DNA from: Hormiphora californensis
Lineage: Eukaryota > Ctenophora > Tentaculata > Cydippida > Pleurobrachiidae
DNA: 64,000 nt
Assembly: GCA_020137815.1 (NCBI GenBank)
Contig: CM035356.1
Coordinates: 3,783,063-3,847,062, forward strand
Reading direction: 5' to 3'
This document shows positions 11,456 through 23,048 of this stretch, piece by piece (the stretch's first letter is position 1; the number at the start of each line of letters is the position of its first letter). A program made the position numbers and the translations under genes. The notes under the pieces are model-generated. The model did not search any database. It worked only from the letters and a program-made list of their open reading frames with translations, and was not told where the DNA came from.

Positions 11456-11564
11456 CAGGAACCGACCGAATCAGGAAATACTGGTCCCTGATTGGCTGAT
11501 AACCAGTCACGTGACCTAAATAGCGAGTTCTGATTGGTTGTTAACTTGTTTCGGTCGGTTCCTG
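11456..11564. mobile_element. hAT-like MITE, copy A
   Basis: The ends are CAGGAACCGACCGAA and its near reverse complement TTTCGGTCGGTTCCTG. The internal sequence includes CCAGTCACGTGACCTAAAT and matches the element at 39243-39347 in inverse orientation. Here the flanks are two roughly 25-bp direct repeats (CTGTGAGTAGTTGC ... GGCCCAT at 11431-11455 and from 11565) in place of a clear 8-bp duplication. Confidence 0.65.
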
Positions 11565-11648
11565 CTGTGAGTAGTTGCTAGGCCCATCACGCTGACAGTA
11601 TTACTATTTTTTTAGTATAGTCATGGAGTTGGGCTAGCCGCTAGAGCA

Positions 11649-11688
11649 GTCTGGCGGTGCCAATCCGATCTGAGCGCCGCCGCCAGAT
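11649..11688. repeat. GGCGGCGCC mini-palindrome, copy 4
   Basis: Reads GTCTGGCGGTGCCAATCC, then CGATCTGAG, then CGCCGCCGCCAGATAG. It is shorter and more diverged than copy 3. Confidence 0.45.
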
Positions 11689-11760
11689 AGGTTTTTGGTG
11701 CATTTTAGTAGAACTCGAATCTAAAGCTCAAAAATTTCCTTACAAATGATACATTTCCAG

Positions 11761-12852
11761 AGTTAAGCTACCGGAGGATGCGGGACAGGTTGATTTATCA
11801 GAGATAGTGGATCCAATTGAAACCCTCAATAACTATGAAAGGTCCGCTGATTAAAATACGAGAATTAAAGGGGGGTTAGAAAAAAATTTAACATGTAAAC
11901 ATTGCACACACACAAAAGACATCTTGTACCACTTCTGTGCAGCTATGTGCTAAAATATTGCATATACCACTAGAACCAAGTAATTGATTCCCGTCATAAA
12001 ATAGTTACCAAACCTATCGGCTAGCAACCAGATATCACGTGTTTTTCATCATATTCAACTGTGTCTTACATGCAACCCCACGCATTGTTTTAATCAATTC
12101 CCTCTCTGACTGCGGTTCTATAATATCATAAAATGCAGTATAAGCCACACAAACGTTTCCCCATCAATATTTTCACCCAATTTAGCTCCCTAACCATCTC
12201 CCTTTCTCCTTACAGTGTCTCGACGGTAAAAGAAGAGTACCTTAGCCTTTGCAGCATACCAAATGGTATTTGAACGCTACTACACTGACACGGCAGAGGC
12301 GACACAAAAATTCAACAATTTCCATCGGACTTTGTCCGAGTGCAAAGGTCTGAAAGTGCGATGTAAGGCACCAGTGTCTTTGGGAATAACGGAAGTAGCA
12401 GACACTCTGAGCGATGAGAGAGACTTGAACATTTCTCGCACTGCCGTTCAATAGTACGATGGAAGCTGTGATCATGATTCCTTAATTGATGAACCGATCA
12501 GGACTCGTATACCGATTTGATCCGTTTCAATTTTACTCATCGCGTCAAACCTGAGAGAGAATGAATATTTAAGTCACTTTGTTAGATTGGATTGACACTA
12601 AAATAGTTTAGCGATCGCTGAACTTTTAACTCAAAATAGTTCTGGAACTGCTTGATAACTTTTAATCACACCCTCAAACTTACCGTGTTTTCTGTCGCAG
12701 TTGAAGTAGTTTTTGAAATGACTTCTGGGCAGCCGGGACAGACCGAGTGGGACTGGGAGGTTTACATCCCGCTCTCCGACCAGGTGATCGAGGTGGTGAA
12801 ATGGAGTCCAGGTTTAGGGGCGGAACACTTGGTGCCGTCCGGGGTGACCTAG
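11761..12852 (+). CDS. uncharacterised gene, 3' end (tentative exons)
   Basis: The best part is an exon at about 12256-12358 whose frame contains MVFERYYTDTAEATQKFNNF and ends at the donor CGAT/GTAAGG. It joins in phase 1 to 12703-12852, read as FEVVFEMTSGQPGQTEWDWE and ending with WSPGLGAEHLVPSGVT and a TAG stop. A further possible exon at 11761-11839 (VKLPEDAGQVDLSEIVDPIE) has a weak donor and does not join in phase, so other exons must be missing or the model is wrong. I recognise no family. The 5' end is not found. Confidence 0.3.
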
Positions 12853-13530
12853 GAAGAAAGTTGTGAAACCGGGGATAATATATGTTTTAGCTTCCATAGC
12901 AACGTCGCTTTGGATATCACCACCTCCCTAGCAACGACGCTGTAGACCGCATGCGCGCGGGGTGTCGACAAAACTGCGCCATGACCTTCACAAGGGTGGC
13001 ATCGCGCGCTCCATTCATGTGTCCAATATAGCGGCACTGCTGCAGCTCCGCGACTGTAATGCATGTAATTCTCATGCACAATATATTGATGTGGTTTAAC
13101 TCACTTTTTCTTGCCGCCAGTTCGAACTGTTTTGCCGGTCGATAGTGGGAGGAACGACTCGAGTTCAGCGAGACGTGCAGATGGTGTAAAACACACTCGT
13201 TCCACGGGTTTTGGCTCCTGAAAAAACAGTGTGAGTATAACAGGGGCGAAGCAAGGCTGGGTCCATTGGGTCCAGGACCCACTTTTTGGACGAGAGAGGA
13301 GAAGAAAATGGGAAAACTTGCTAAAAAGTGAAAAATCAGCAAAAACAAACAAAAAAAAGTGAAAAAATGAGCCGATTTTCAATTGAAAAAACGAATGCGC
13401 GCGAGAAAAACTTACGCGGCAGCGCTATTGACCAATAGGGTCCAGACCCACCTCGCGTGTTACATTTTCTGCAGCGCTGGACCCGAAATTTTTTTCGCGA
13501 ACGAACGCCGCGCACCGCCCCTGGAGTATA

Positions 13531-13668
13531 AAGTCGGATTTTTTGAAACTGTCACCCCCCTTTTCGTGTGCGGAATGTTTTTGCGCGTCACATCACATGT
13601 GCGCGTCAAAATTGATAAATTTCACATGCGCGGTCATTTTGGGGTGACAGTTTCAAAAAATCCGACTT
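13531..13668. mobile_element. AAGTCSGATTTTT MITE, copy 1 (TA target)
   Basis: The 138-bp element has inverted ends AAGTCGGATTTTTTGAAAC and its reverse complement, flanked by TA on both sides (13529-13530 and 13669-13670). The interior contains CATGTGCGCGTCAAAAT-type sequence. Same family as 17541-17688 and 52998-53268. The TA target suggests Tc1/mariner-type mobilisation. Confidence 0.75.
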
Positions 13669-14404
13669 TAATTGGTAAATGAGTGGTTAATGAGTGGGTG
13701 TTTAGGTCAAAATGTGATATTCGTCATAGACAAGCCAAATTTTATAGAAATGCAACCAAACAATTGGTTGGTGCATGTATTACATAGTTTACAGAGCCCA
13801 CTCAGCAGTATTTAGCCAACTCCCCAGTGCTAGGAAAGTGCTTGTTAAAGGAGCGTCTAATTGAAAGTAAAGTGATCTACATACACACAGAGAGAGTTAG
13901 ACCAAAATGCTTTCTTTTAGTCTCTCACTCTGGTTTCCTTATTTGTTGTGGCCGCAAAACTATAATAATTGTTAAAATCACGTCCATCTAAACTAGTTGG
14001 TGCAATAATTTTACCGTTCCTTGACCGAGGCAAACAGTCCTTTTAATTCGAGATCCACTAGATTGATTTAGTTCGTACTACGAGAGATCGTGAATGTTTC
14101 AAATGTTCAGTTATTCCAATCCTACCATGGTTTGTTCTGTGTTATTAGTATAAGGTGTCCTATATTGGATGGGGTTGTGTAGTATCACTCATTTAACAGA
14201 GACACAGATATCAAAACAGAACAGAACAGAACGGACAAACGAATTGGAAAAGAGACACCATGACGAAAGAGACAGAACATGATGAACAGAGAAAAAGATA
14301 GCACATAGATAGTAGAGACAGTAGAGGGAACGATCGTCGACCAGACGGTAACGTAGTACGGACAGTAGAACACGTTATTTTTTTAGAATCTTAGAACTCG
14401 TTTT

Positions 14405-14975
14405 AAAAAGGAGGGGTGAATGTAGGGATTAAATCGTATATCTTAGTTAGCTGATATTGATTACATCGGACACCAGCCTGACAGAGTTAGATAACTAGAG
14501 CACCATGATGTGATCAGGTCGGGTCAGATGTAAACATGTCGGGAGAAAATATAGAGACAGAAGTCTGTTACGAGTTAAGAGTTATAGTTCCAATGATCAC
14601 ATTTGTGTGAACATTTGAGGCGATAGCTCAGAGAGATAACTCGCCGAAATGATCACAATAGACCGCTCGTGTTGGTGGAGCTTTAGTCACCAATCAGGTA
14701 ATCAGTGTGAGACCAGTACGAGACGGGACAGTATATAAGACCAGGACTGTAGAGCACATCTTACGATCATCTTACGATCATCTTAGAACGACTTAGACTT
14801 ACAGTTGTATATCTTGAGTGACATTGTAACATTATCACTATTAGTTTGACTCCCAAAAGACAACGACTCACAGCGACAGACATCAATATACGAGACAGCC
14901 AACAATCCACTCCTAACAACACAACACGAACTAACTGGGTTATACCGAAACATAAGACAAATAGTAAACACAACA
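14405..14975 (+). mobile_element. possible truncated LTR retrotransposon end (PPT + LTR)
   Basis: A purine run (AAAAAGGAGGGGTGAA, 14405-14420) directly precedes TGTAGGGATTAAATCG. This is the layout of a polypurine tract followed by the TG start of a 3' LTR. The roughly 555-bp candidate contains a TATA-like AGTATATAAGACC near 14730 and could end at ACACAACA near 14975. I see no upstream gag or pol and no clear target duplication, so this is a tentative call. Confidence 0.3.
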
Positions 14976-17420
14976 GTTGGCTTTCATTGGTTTATGTTTT
15001 CCATGTAGGTAGAATGTACCTTTAACACATTCAAGACGGTAGTTCTCTAGTTTCTTCTTGTCTTCGGTTGCACTTCTTGCTACTTGTGACTTAACCCTTT
15101 GAGGACGATAACGAACGGCTGGTCAGAATTTCTTGAAATTATGTAAATTAGCTCCTATTGATAGCAGCAGCAACAGGACTCTGCAATACAATGAGGCACT
15201 CAGCAGCTGACTATGGATGAAGAATCTGGATAATACGATCTTAATGCTGTGGTAACTACTTCTTGTGTACGGTATCGGGAATGCTATAGCTGACTGAACT
15301 TAGGACAAGTTTGGGGGTAAATGAAGATTCAAAATAGGTCTGTTCAGTGTTCACCTTGTAACATCCTGAGTTTTCTATGCCTGACCAAACTTCGAACCAC
15401 GTGAGATCACCACAGGGATCACCCCCTCAACATGGACCACAGATTGCCTTGTATCTCCCCACCTTCTAAACATGCTGTTGCTACTGCTGTAGTGAGAATA
15501 TATTCAGAGTGTTTCATCCCTTTCAGTATCCCTCAAGGGATTCTGGGATTATGTGATCCCCCTCGACTCCTTCTTTATATGCGGTGCTACCACCGTCGTG
15601 TCCAGCCCTTGCTAGCCACTGAAGGCCCACATTAGCAATCAATCAATCAATCAAAACTACCACGGTGGGTAGTGGCACTGAGCCGCAATTATCTATATTT
15701 AATATCATGAAATCTGAACCACACGGACCAAACTGGGTGAGGGTTCAGAGTGGCACAACGAGACCAAGCGGTGCTGGTATCACGATGAGCCCTCGTGTGT
15801 AGGGTCCCCGACACTGGGGTTTACGCCCATGACAACAGCTCTTATCAAACCAATGGGGTGGCTTTTTGAAACGAGACTTCTTCTTTCATGAGACAGAACT
15901 AAGATACTACTAAGAGTACATTGGATATTGAAGAGCCAGAGACGCATCGAGGTTATGTTATTATGTAACCGGCCCGCTTGTCCAGCGATGATTTCTTTTC
16001 ATCTCCTTAGAAGAAAGATTATTGCTCAGTGATACCCTTAAAAGGGTCCTGGTTGGTTGGCTGGCTCGATTCACGTGAGATGAAATCAGTGTTCGATTGG
16101 TTGGATCGCTTCACGTGATATGACATCGGTGATCGATTGGTCAGACACAATGGCAGGAATTTTCTGAGTGATTTAGGATCCAGTTAGGAACACAAACTAA
16201 ACGCGTTATTGTTTGGGATGTAGTCTAAGAAAGCAAGTTATAAGTTAATTCCTGATTGTGAGTAAAAACGGTTCTTGATGACTATTCCCGGGCTGTATTT
16301 CATGAGCTTGTGCCCACTGCCCAGTTTAGTAGTTAGAAAGTGTCGATTATTTTTGGAAGCCCAATTTGATTCCTTGCCGCTTTTTAATCTCAATGTCGAG
16401 TGACACCAAGCTTTATATGATGTATTTGAGAGATATTTCGCCTCAAGATCCAGTTTCCCTTTCTAACTATAAACTAAGTACCCACCCACTCGATAGGGAC
16501 TGCGATTATAGTGATCTGAGATCTCTCTCAGTCACGTGACCTAGCCACGTGACAGGAAATGTATCCCTCCCTCCTCGATGTACTTCTGCCCCTTTATATT
16601 GCAGTGGAAGGTATATTGCGGTTCTTCTTAGTGTTATACATGTAGTAAATAATATATAACTAGACCCGTTATGAAAAGTATGACTGTATGTGTGTGGTGT
16701 ATTATAAATACTTGACAACGAGACGTGTATGGTGAAGTAACGGAGTAAGAAAAACAGTTTTCAGTAGGACTTGAGAAAAACAGTGCTCTTATCTTATCTA
16801 AGTCTAAGAATTATAAACGTAGCGTCCACGGGCTTTTCCATATAACAATATATTCTTGCTTTGTATACATTTCACTGCTGAATTTTCACTGCTTTTACTT
16901 GTTGCTATATTCTTACGTAACGTATCTACTCTCCATTCTGTTTGTGTAATGCGAGACAGTCAAGTGAAAACGCGACACGTGATTCGTCAGAGGCTTCTAT
17001 ATTTGGACAGTCGTTCATCCTACTCAAAGTTAACATAGAGCAGGGTTATACCTATAAAAGTTGCTTCGGGTAGTAGGCAAAGTACGGCCTCTACTCACCT
17101 AGCTAGTTGCCACATCTCTCTGAGTTTTTTTGACATGTACATTTTTATCGTTTAGTACCAAGACCGCTATAAAACTCTATAGTAGAATTGTATACATGTT
17201 CTGATTACAGCTGTGTTGGTATTCCTCGGCGCCTGACCTCGAGTCACCAAGTCGCCATGGAAACGTATATCACGCTCCGCATACAGCTCTGAACTCGTCA
17301 CCTTTTTGCGAGGCTTCCTATATACCCGCTGCATGTAGTGCGAACTGTACAAAACTAATTTACCCATTTCTTTTCCCATCAGTTTAGTTGTGTATCCTGT
17401 ATAGTGAGTTGTGTATACAG

Positions 17421-19231
17421 TTGGACTCCTACTGCATGATGTATGGTGCTGAGGGAAACACATGTAAGTCAATACCAGCTCAAAATGAATAATATGTAAG
17501 TACAGTATGCTCTATTAAGCCCCCGCTGCAGCATACAGTATAATCCATTTTTTTCAACTGTTCCCCCTTGAATTAGTGCTAGGATTTGTTTTGCGTGCCT
17601 ATCACATGTTAACGTGTGGTGTGCGCGTCAAAAATTTCAAATTTCACAACTTCACGAGTTTGGGGGAACAGTTGCAAAAAATGGACTTTATAGTTTCCAA
17701 ACAAAATCTCCAGCTAGAGCTAAGCAATAGAAACAATCTTCTTACAGAAATTATATCTTTCTGCAGGGGAAGATGATTGCAGAATTCTAGTAAACCCACG
17801 ACAGGGTAAGGAGGAGCTCAGGAAGGATAACAGTACACTTTTAGAGCATTTAAGTACCTACCGATTTAAAGGTATGATGATGTAGCAATTTACACGAAAT
17901 AACATTTGTTATTTCTATTTAATCCAGTATATAGTATTGATTTCCATACAAATTAAAACAACGGAAGTTTTTACGGTCTATACAATTGTTTCATGATGCC
18001 CCACGAGGAGGCACCAATCATCAGTAGTATTGACTTCTAGAATACTGGCATTACATACTAGAATTACAAATACCTACTTTTATAATAATAATTTTTTTTC
18101 TGTCCGCAAATTAACCAGTAAATTCTTTTAGGTGATCAGAAGGACGAGTTTAAAATGGTGCTGGATATCTTAAGAGCAAAATGTAAGTAACTTCCTGACA
18201 CAATATGGTTCTTCTACGAGTGAAATATCATCTATTCATTGCAGTATGTATGTGTGTCTGCTGAAAACTAATCGGTTTTCTAAGCTATACTTCTACCCGT
18301 GTATATATTCAGTATGCTTCATCATATTCAGATAGATATATCTTTTACCTTCGCAGTATTTCTACTGACAATCTCGCTCTTTATATGAGTGTGCTTCTCC
18401 TTGTATCCCCCGGACCAATTATATCCCCCATTTTCAGATACAGGCCAACCTTCCCCCCAATTCAATGGACAACACGATAGACATTTTGAAAAAGCTGCGA
18501 AACTTGTAATTGAAGTACGTATTACGTCATAAAAACTGCCCTGCAATATCTGTTAGATACAATAGATACATTTCAATTTTCATGTTTTTTTTATACATTT
18601 ATCGTTATTTATACATTTATTTTTTCAGAAACGCGACAAAGCGACAGCAAAGGAGTACATAAAACAACAGATGATGACTCCCCATCCCGCGATTTTCATT
18701 GTCGCTTTAAAAGCAGGTCTGGTTCGATAAATTCTTTCAGATCCCCACTCCTCAGCGTGTATAACACAGGATGGGTTGTTAAAGGGACTCTGTGATTATG
18801 CGATTATTGATAAACAATGTTTGTAGGTATTACACCTAGTGTTCAGTGGTGTTAATGATTTCGTTGTTTTTCCCGTTTTTAATTATTTTTTGTTCGATTT
18901 TGTTACTTAATTTTTTTCCTCAAAAATAAGATGTTGTTCAAATCCAAAACAATCCAAAAACTTGGTAATGAAATTACCCCTCTGCGTTAATATAGCTCAT
19001 GGAGTATGCAATAAAAGGGCTGACTTCGTAACCAATCCAAATACAGTGTACACAATACACCAGCAGGCTAATATAAGCAAGCTGACCGGATCAGTCTTCT
19101 GTTCCATGGACCGTATGGGATATATAGCGTGCGAGGGAGATCGGGTGATCGCTGCAGCATCCGAGAGGGGAGAGACTGGAGAGGTTTATTTTACCAACAC
19201 AAGTTCTTACCTCTGGTCTGTGGTCTGGTAG
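17421..19231 (+). CDS. uncharacterised multi-exon gene (3' part)
   Basis: Exons 17421-17463, 17767-17871, 18132-18182, 18438-18514, 18629-18716 and 19047-19231 join with consistent phases (1,1,1,0,1) and stop at TAG. The product contains EDDCRILVNPRQGKEELRKD, GDQKDEFKMVLDILRAK, HDRHFEKAAKLVIEKRDK, YIKQQMMTPHPAIFIVALKA and a C-terminal TGSVFCSMDRMGYIACEGD ending SSYLWSVVW. It is a soluble, charged, largely helical protein with no membrane segment. I do not recognise the family, and the 5' end is not identified. The last intron is almost filled by a TTGGTAATG-type repeat that ends 11 bp before the last acceptor. It is convergent with the minus-strand gene at 19540. Confidence 0.6.
17541..17688. 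mobile_element. AAGTCC MITE, copy 2
   Basis: The left end TATAATCCATTTTTTTCAAC and right end GCAAAAAATGGACTTTATA are inverted. GTTCCCCC and GGGGGAAC are inner inverted segments, and the middle has GTGTGCGCGTCAAAAATT. It lies in an intron of the 17421 gene. The left end has lost two bases relative to copies 1 and 3. Confidence 0.6.
18962..19035. mobile_element. TTGGTAAYGAAR MITE-like repeat, copy 1
   Basis: The ends TTGGTAATGAAATTACCCC and GACTTCGTAACCAA are imperfect inverted repeats. Copies at 33259-33330 and, inverted, 56439-56501 share the interior TATGCAATAA. About 60-75 bp long. Confidence 0.6.
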
Positions 19232-19539
19232 GGAATTAATTCCCGTTCTGTAGCTGTTGTTACCATGGGATGAGTGATTTACAGTAGCCCCACACTTCTC
19301 TAATGTTAACACTGTGTTCACCAAGTAGAACCTGTAATATTAAGTGCAATTATTGACCAGATATACTAGCCACATAATAATTTTGTAGGATCATACCTCA
19401 TGAGTTCTGTCAGATCATAACTTATAATGTAATAGTATGAAAGTGCAGCCACAATATGCCATATTGACACTAAACAAACATGTCGTATAAAAGTGGCGTT
19501 ATAATGGGAATTAATCATGTTATGTACAATAAAGAAAAT

Positions 19540-20853
19540 TTACCGGAACGGGGAAGCACCGTTCACGGATATCTTGATACGATGTCCACGGAGGTCAGTC
19601 AGGGAGCGGCCCTTCGGAAGCGTTGGAGTCAATCTCACTTGCAGGGACATTGGTGTCGTCGCCTCGGGTGATCTGGGAATGAGGGAGAGAGAGTGAGGAG
19701 GAGGAGAGGGAGAGGCATGTGGAGAGAAAAGGAGGGGGAGGGATATAGCTAGAGATATGGGAAGAGATGGAAAGGGAGAGAGCGATAGAGGGATAGAGAG
19801 ATGTTCAAGGGAAAAAAGAATGTTACCTATCAAGGAAAGTGTGGCAAGGTACTTTGTCTGTCAGATCAGTTAGAAATATGTCAAACTTCCACTCAGATAA
19901 GTCGGGGACACTGTTTATTTGTTCCTGAAACAAATTAAAACTTATTTTATAGTTCTGTTTTCTGCAGCTTCCATGTATGTATAATGGAAAGGACTGTGGT
20001 GGTGTCTCGCACTCGACTAGTTCGGAATCTCACAGTCTCACCTACTGCTCACCATACCTCACCCCCACACCTCACATTACCTCACATTACCTCACTCCCA
20101 CACCTCACATTACCTCACTCCCATACCTCACATTACCTCACTCCCGCACCTCACATTACCTCATTACTTGGCAGGATCCAGATACTCAGTAGATCAGATG
20201 AGGGGTCCGGCTGGGAATGTCTTCCTTCACACTGCCACGTTACTTCACCTAATGTGTGTTCATGTTCATATTAATGAGGAAGTTTAGTTTTCTCCTTCCG
20301 GCAGTACGAAATGAGTAGATGGGGCTTTATTGTAGAAGAACGTTCATATTATTATACTTTTACACTCGGCATTCCCCATTTTCAATCAAACGGAGTTTTT
20401 CCCAAAGCACCGCATATCATTATCAAACCATGCCCTAATCTCGCAACAATTATGTCACTCACCTTTAAGAGGTGCTAGTAGGGGTGCTTTACAAGGTGTA
20501 ACTGGTAGGTAAAACTTCCTAGCATCAATGAGCGATGATTCGTCCTCCTCCGAGTGGATCTGCAATATAAAATGGTAATTTGGATGCACGATAATGCTTG
20601 TGAACTACTATAATACCTAGCAGTATCTTACCGTGTATACATAGAGTATTGTTTGGATTATGAAATATGGAACATATATGATCTGCCTTTGAGCCCAACT
20701 TACAATTTGCAGATTATCATTTTCAGGTAAGGTGATGGTTCGACTGCGAGACAGTGCATCCTCCCAGCATATCAGGGGGTGTTTAGGTGTCCGGGAGGTG
20801 TGGGATAATGCTCCAACAAGATCAGTCATTATCACATGCCTAATGTTAGTCAA
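19540..20853 (-). CDS. uncharacterised five-exon gene, minus strand
   Basis: Reading 5' to 3' on the minus strand, exons are 20853(or 20829)-20704, 20559-20463, 20248-20160, 19924-19827 and 19672-19540. All have GT-AG borders with phases 0,1,0,2. The protein of roughly 220 residues includes LVGALSHTSRTPKHPLICWE, HSEEDESSLIDARKFYLPVT, GEVTWQCEGRHSQPDPSSD, SVPDLSEWKFDIFLTDLTDK and the C-terminus LTDLRGHRIKISVNGASPFR followed by TAA. I do not recognise a family. The start may be ATG 20829 or 20853, or further exons may lie upstream (an acceptor-like CATTAG precedes). The third exon abuts a CCTCACATTA tandem repeat that supplies part of its donor context. Confidence 0.65.
20040..20163 (+). repeat. 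CCTCACATTACCTCACTCCC tandem repeat
   Basis: A short array of CACATTACCTCACTCCC-like units, several copies. It lies in an intron of the minus-strand gene and reaches its third exon's donor at 20160. Confidence 0.75.
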
Positions 20854-21371
20854 TATTAGGTTTACAAGGGTTACAAATATATAGTTTTATACAAGGGCTT
20901 CCCATAGTGGACCCCCTGCCCCCATAAATGTATTAAAACGCTACTCCAGTCTCCATACCGGCCGACGGCCTACAAAGTTATTAAACATGCTGGAGATAGA
21001 TTGTCACTTGTCAGGGAGTACCGGGACAGTCATTGAATCTGTTTAGCAGCCGCTGCTAAAGAATGGAGTTGAGGGATGATATTGATCGGGGTACCCAAAG
21101 ATTCGGTTAATTCTTCTCTTTGGCTCAGCCCTCCAACTAGAGGATTCTAACTTGTCTCGATCTAGATTTATTTATTTATTCAATCTAATTTGTATACATT
21201 GAATCACAATCAACATACACCCCCTTCTTGCGGGCAAAATCGGATATTCAATAAATTCAGACCTCCTGATAGAAATTAAGGCTATTTAGATAAAGATAGC
21301 AGTTATAAAATAGTTGATAATTAAAGTATAAAAGTATAAAAGTTATTAATTAGATTAAGTTGAGTAATTGG

Positions 21372-21831
21372 TATGGCGGCGCATTGACGCAAAATCAAAA
21401 AAGTAAAAAACATGAAAAAAATACAAAAACATGTTTTGATTTTACTTCAAAAAGTAAAAAACATGAAAAAAATACAAAAACATGTTTCGATTTTGCGTCA
21501 ATGCGCCACGTAAGCCGGCTCAATGGCGCAAAATCATGTTTTTGAAAATTTTGATTTTGCGTTAATGCGCCACGTCGCCGGCTCAACGACGCAAAACATG
21601 TTTTCAAAAATTTTGATTTTGCGTCAATGCGCCGGCCACGTGGCGCATTGACGCAAAATCAAAATTTTCGAAAACATGATTTTGCGTCAATGCGCCGGCT
21701 AACGTGGCGCATTGACGCAAAATCAAAATTTTCGAAAACATGTTTTTTAAAACACGTCTTTTGAAACACGTTTTTTATTTTTTTTTCATGTTTTTTATTT
21801 TTTTTTGATTTTGCGTCAATGCGCCGCCATA
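21372..21831. mobile_element. 460-bp palindromic element with nested GGCGCATTGACGC repeats
   Basis: The terminal repeats TATGGCGGCGCATTGACGC at 21372 and the exact reverse complement ending at 21831 continue inward for about 31 bp. Inside are at least four alternating copies of GGCGCATTGACGCAAAATC and its complement, joined by CAAAATTTTCGAAAACATG. The result is a nest of stem-loops with no coding capacity. Confidence 0.8.
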
Positions 21832-22093
21832 AATTGGATAATAAGGATAAGATAGTAAGTAGTTGATTAAATAATTAAGTGAGAATTAAGTGTAATAAAT
21901 TAAATAAAAACTGTGGTAAAAAGATGAGCATGAGATGGCCGATGCAATGAGGGAATGAGAACAATTAATAAAGCTAACAGCCTCGAGATTAACGGTTAAT
22001 CTCGATCTAGAAAAGGCAGAGAAGGCAAGAAATAAGAATTAAGGAATTTTTGGCTTTTGCTAAAAAAATCAGCACGTGGGCAGCACGGGATAA

Positions 22094-22440
22094 CGTTGGC
22101 AAACGCTGCTGGACCCCGATACGCTTGGCAAACGCTGCTGGCGGGATAAGACAGCGCTTTTCAGTTTTCACGCGTTGCAACTCGAAAATTTCATTGAATT
22201 CAGTGCACCGCGCGGCTGAGAAAGGGCGATATTTACTGTTTGTGTCGCGCGTTCCCTATTGCTCCCCGTTTGGCGTCGCACTCCGCAATTTTTAGTCGCG
22301 CGGCGTCAGCATTTTCAGCTGAAAACAAAATTTCGCTAAGTTTTCGAATATCGAAAGTGACTTTTTTGGGAAACGTTTGAAAACTGAAAAGCGCCGGCTT
22401 ATCCCGCGTTATCGGGGGCCAGCGGCGTTTGCCAAGGGAA
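22094..22440. repeat. imperfect inverted repeat
   Basis: The left arm contains GGCAAACGCTGCTGG, GGGATAAGACAGCGC and TTTTCAGTTTTC. The right arm (about 22370-22440) is its imperfect reverse complement, with GAAAACTGAAAAGCGCC, GGCTTATCCCGC and CCAGCGGCGTTTGCC. Likely a decayed MITE. Confidence 0.6.
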
Positions 22441-23048
22441 ACGTTAGGCTTCTCCTTGGCTGCTGAAAAGTGATGCCAATCGGTGTTGGGCTTGTTTTAA
22501 TCTGGGTATTTACTGTTTTGAGTATCAGCAATTTTGCGGTTAGAGCTAAAGTAGGGTTAGGGTTGCGGCTGGGGTTCGATTTGGATTTAGGGCTTGAGAT
22601 TTCCTATCAGATAAACTTTGAATTAGCCAAAATGGTTGAGTGGTTTGGACTTTGGTGGTTAGAGCCCTTTTAGCGCACAGTGGCCTTTTTCGTTCGTTCA
22701 AATTTTAAAACAAGATCCAGATAGGATCGAGAGAAAAATATCAAGTATAGCCGGTTCCTAGTTTGTTAGTTGAGTTATTCAGTTTTTGTAATTTCTAAGT
22801 TATAGTAGGTGATGACAATGTTGATGAGGCGTTAATGATATCCAAATAGAGCCACTTCGTCGTTACGGACATAATGGTATCCATGTAGCAAAGCTAGCCA
22901 ATTTTAATAGATCTCATTCTTTCCAACAGCAGAACTGTTACTGTACAATCAAATAGACAGTAAATGGCAGACTTAGATTTTTCATTTTTCATGCTGGGTC
23001 TCCGCCCCAGGCCCTAAACATACATCGGTAGTTAGAGTAATGGTAATA

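Larger units (their letters stand above)
9624..11750. other. intergenic, repeat-rich, no gene seen
   Basis: Holds a (GA)n microsatellite (9894-10100), a 51-bp hairpin (10347-10397), a GGCGGCGCC palindrome (10551-10597), a hAT-like MITE (11456-11564) and another GGCGGCGCC copy (11649-11688). I found no exon chain on either strand. Confidence 0.45.
12853..17420. other. long gene-poor stretch
   Basis: I found no exon chain I would defend. It holds a TA-flanked MITE (13531-13668), a possible LTR with a polypurine tract (14405-14975), a short AATC run (15635-15650) and a degenerate duplication at about 16040-16140 (CGATTGGTTGGATCGC-like, with CACGTGA). Some upstream exons of the gene at 17421 may lie at its right edge. 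Confidence 0.4.

Noticed and set aside
15430-15640. 67-residue open frame MDHRLPCISPPSKHAVATA
   Set aside because: No splice partners, no recognisable domain, and composition like the surrounding intergenic DNA.
21360-21607. Open frames with repeated KKHEKNTKTCFDF
   Set aside because: Translation of the nested inverted repeats in the 460-bp element.
22530-22660. 67-residue open frame with GLGLRLGFDLDLGLE
   Set aside because: Low-complexity GGTTAGGG/GGGTTCG sequence with no splice partners or family match.
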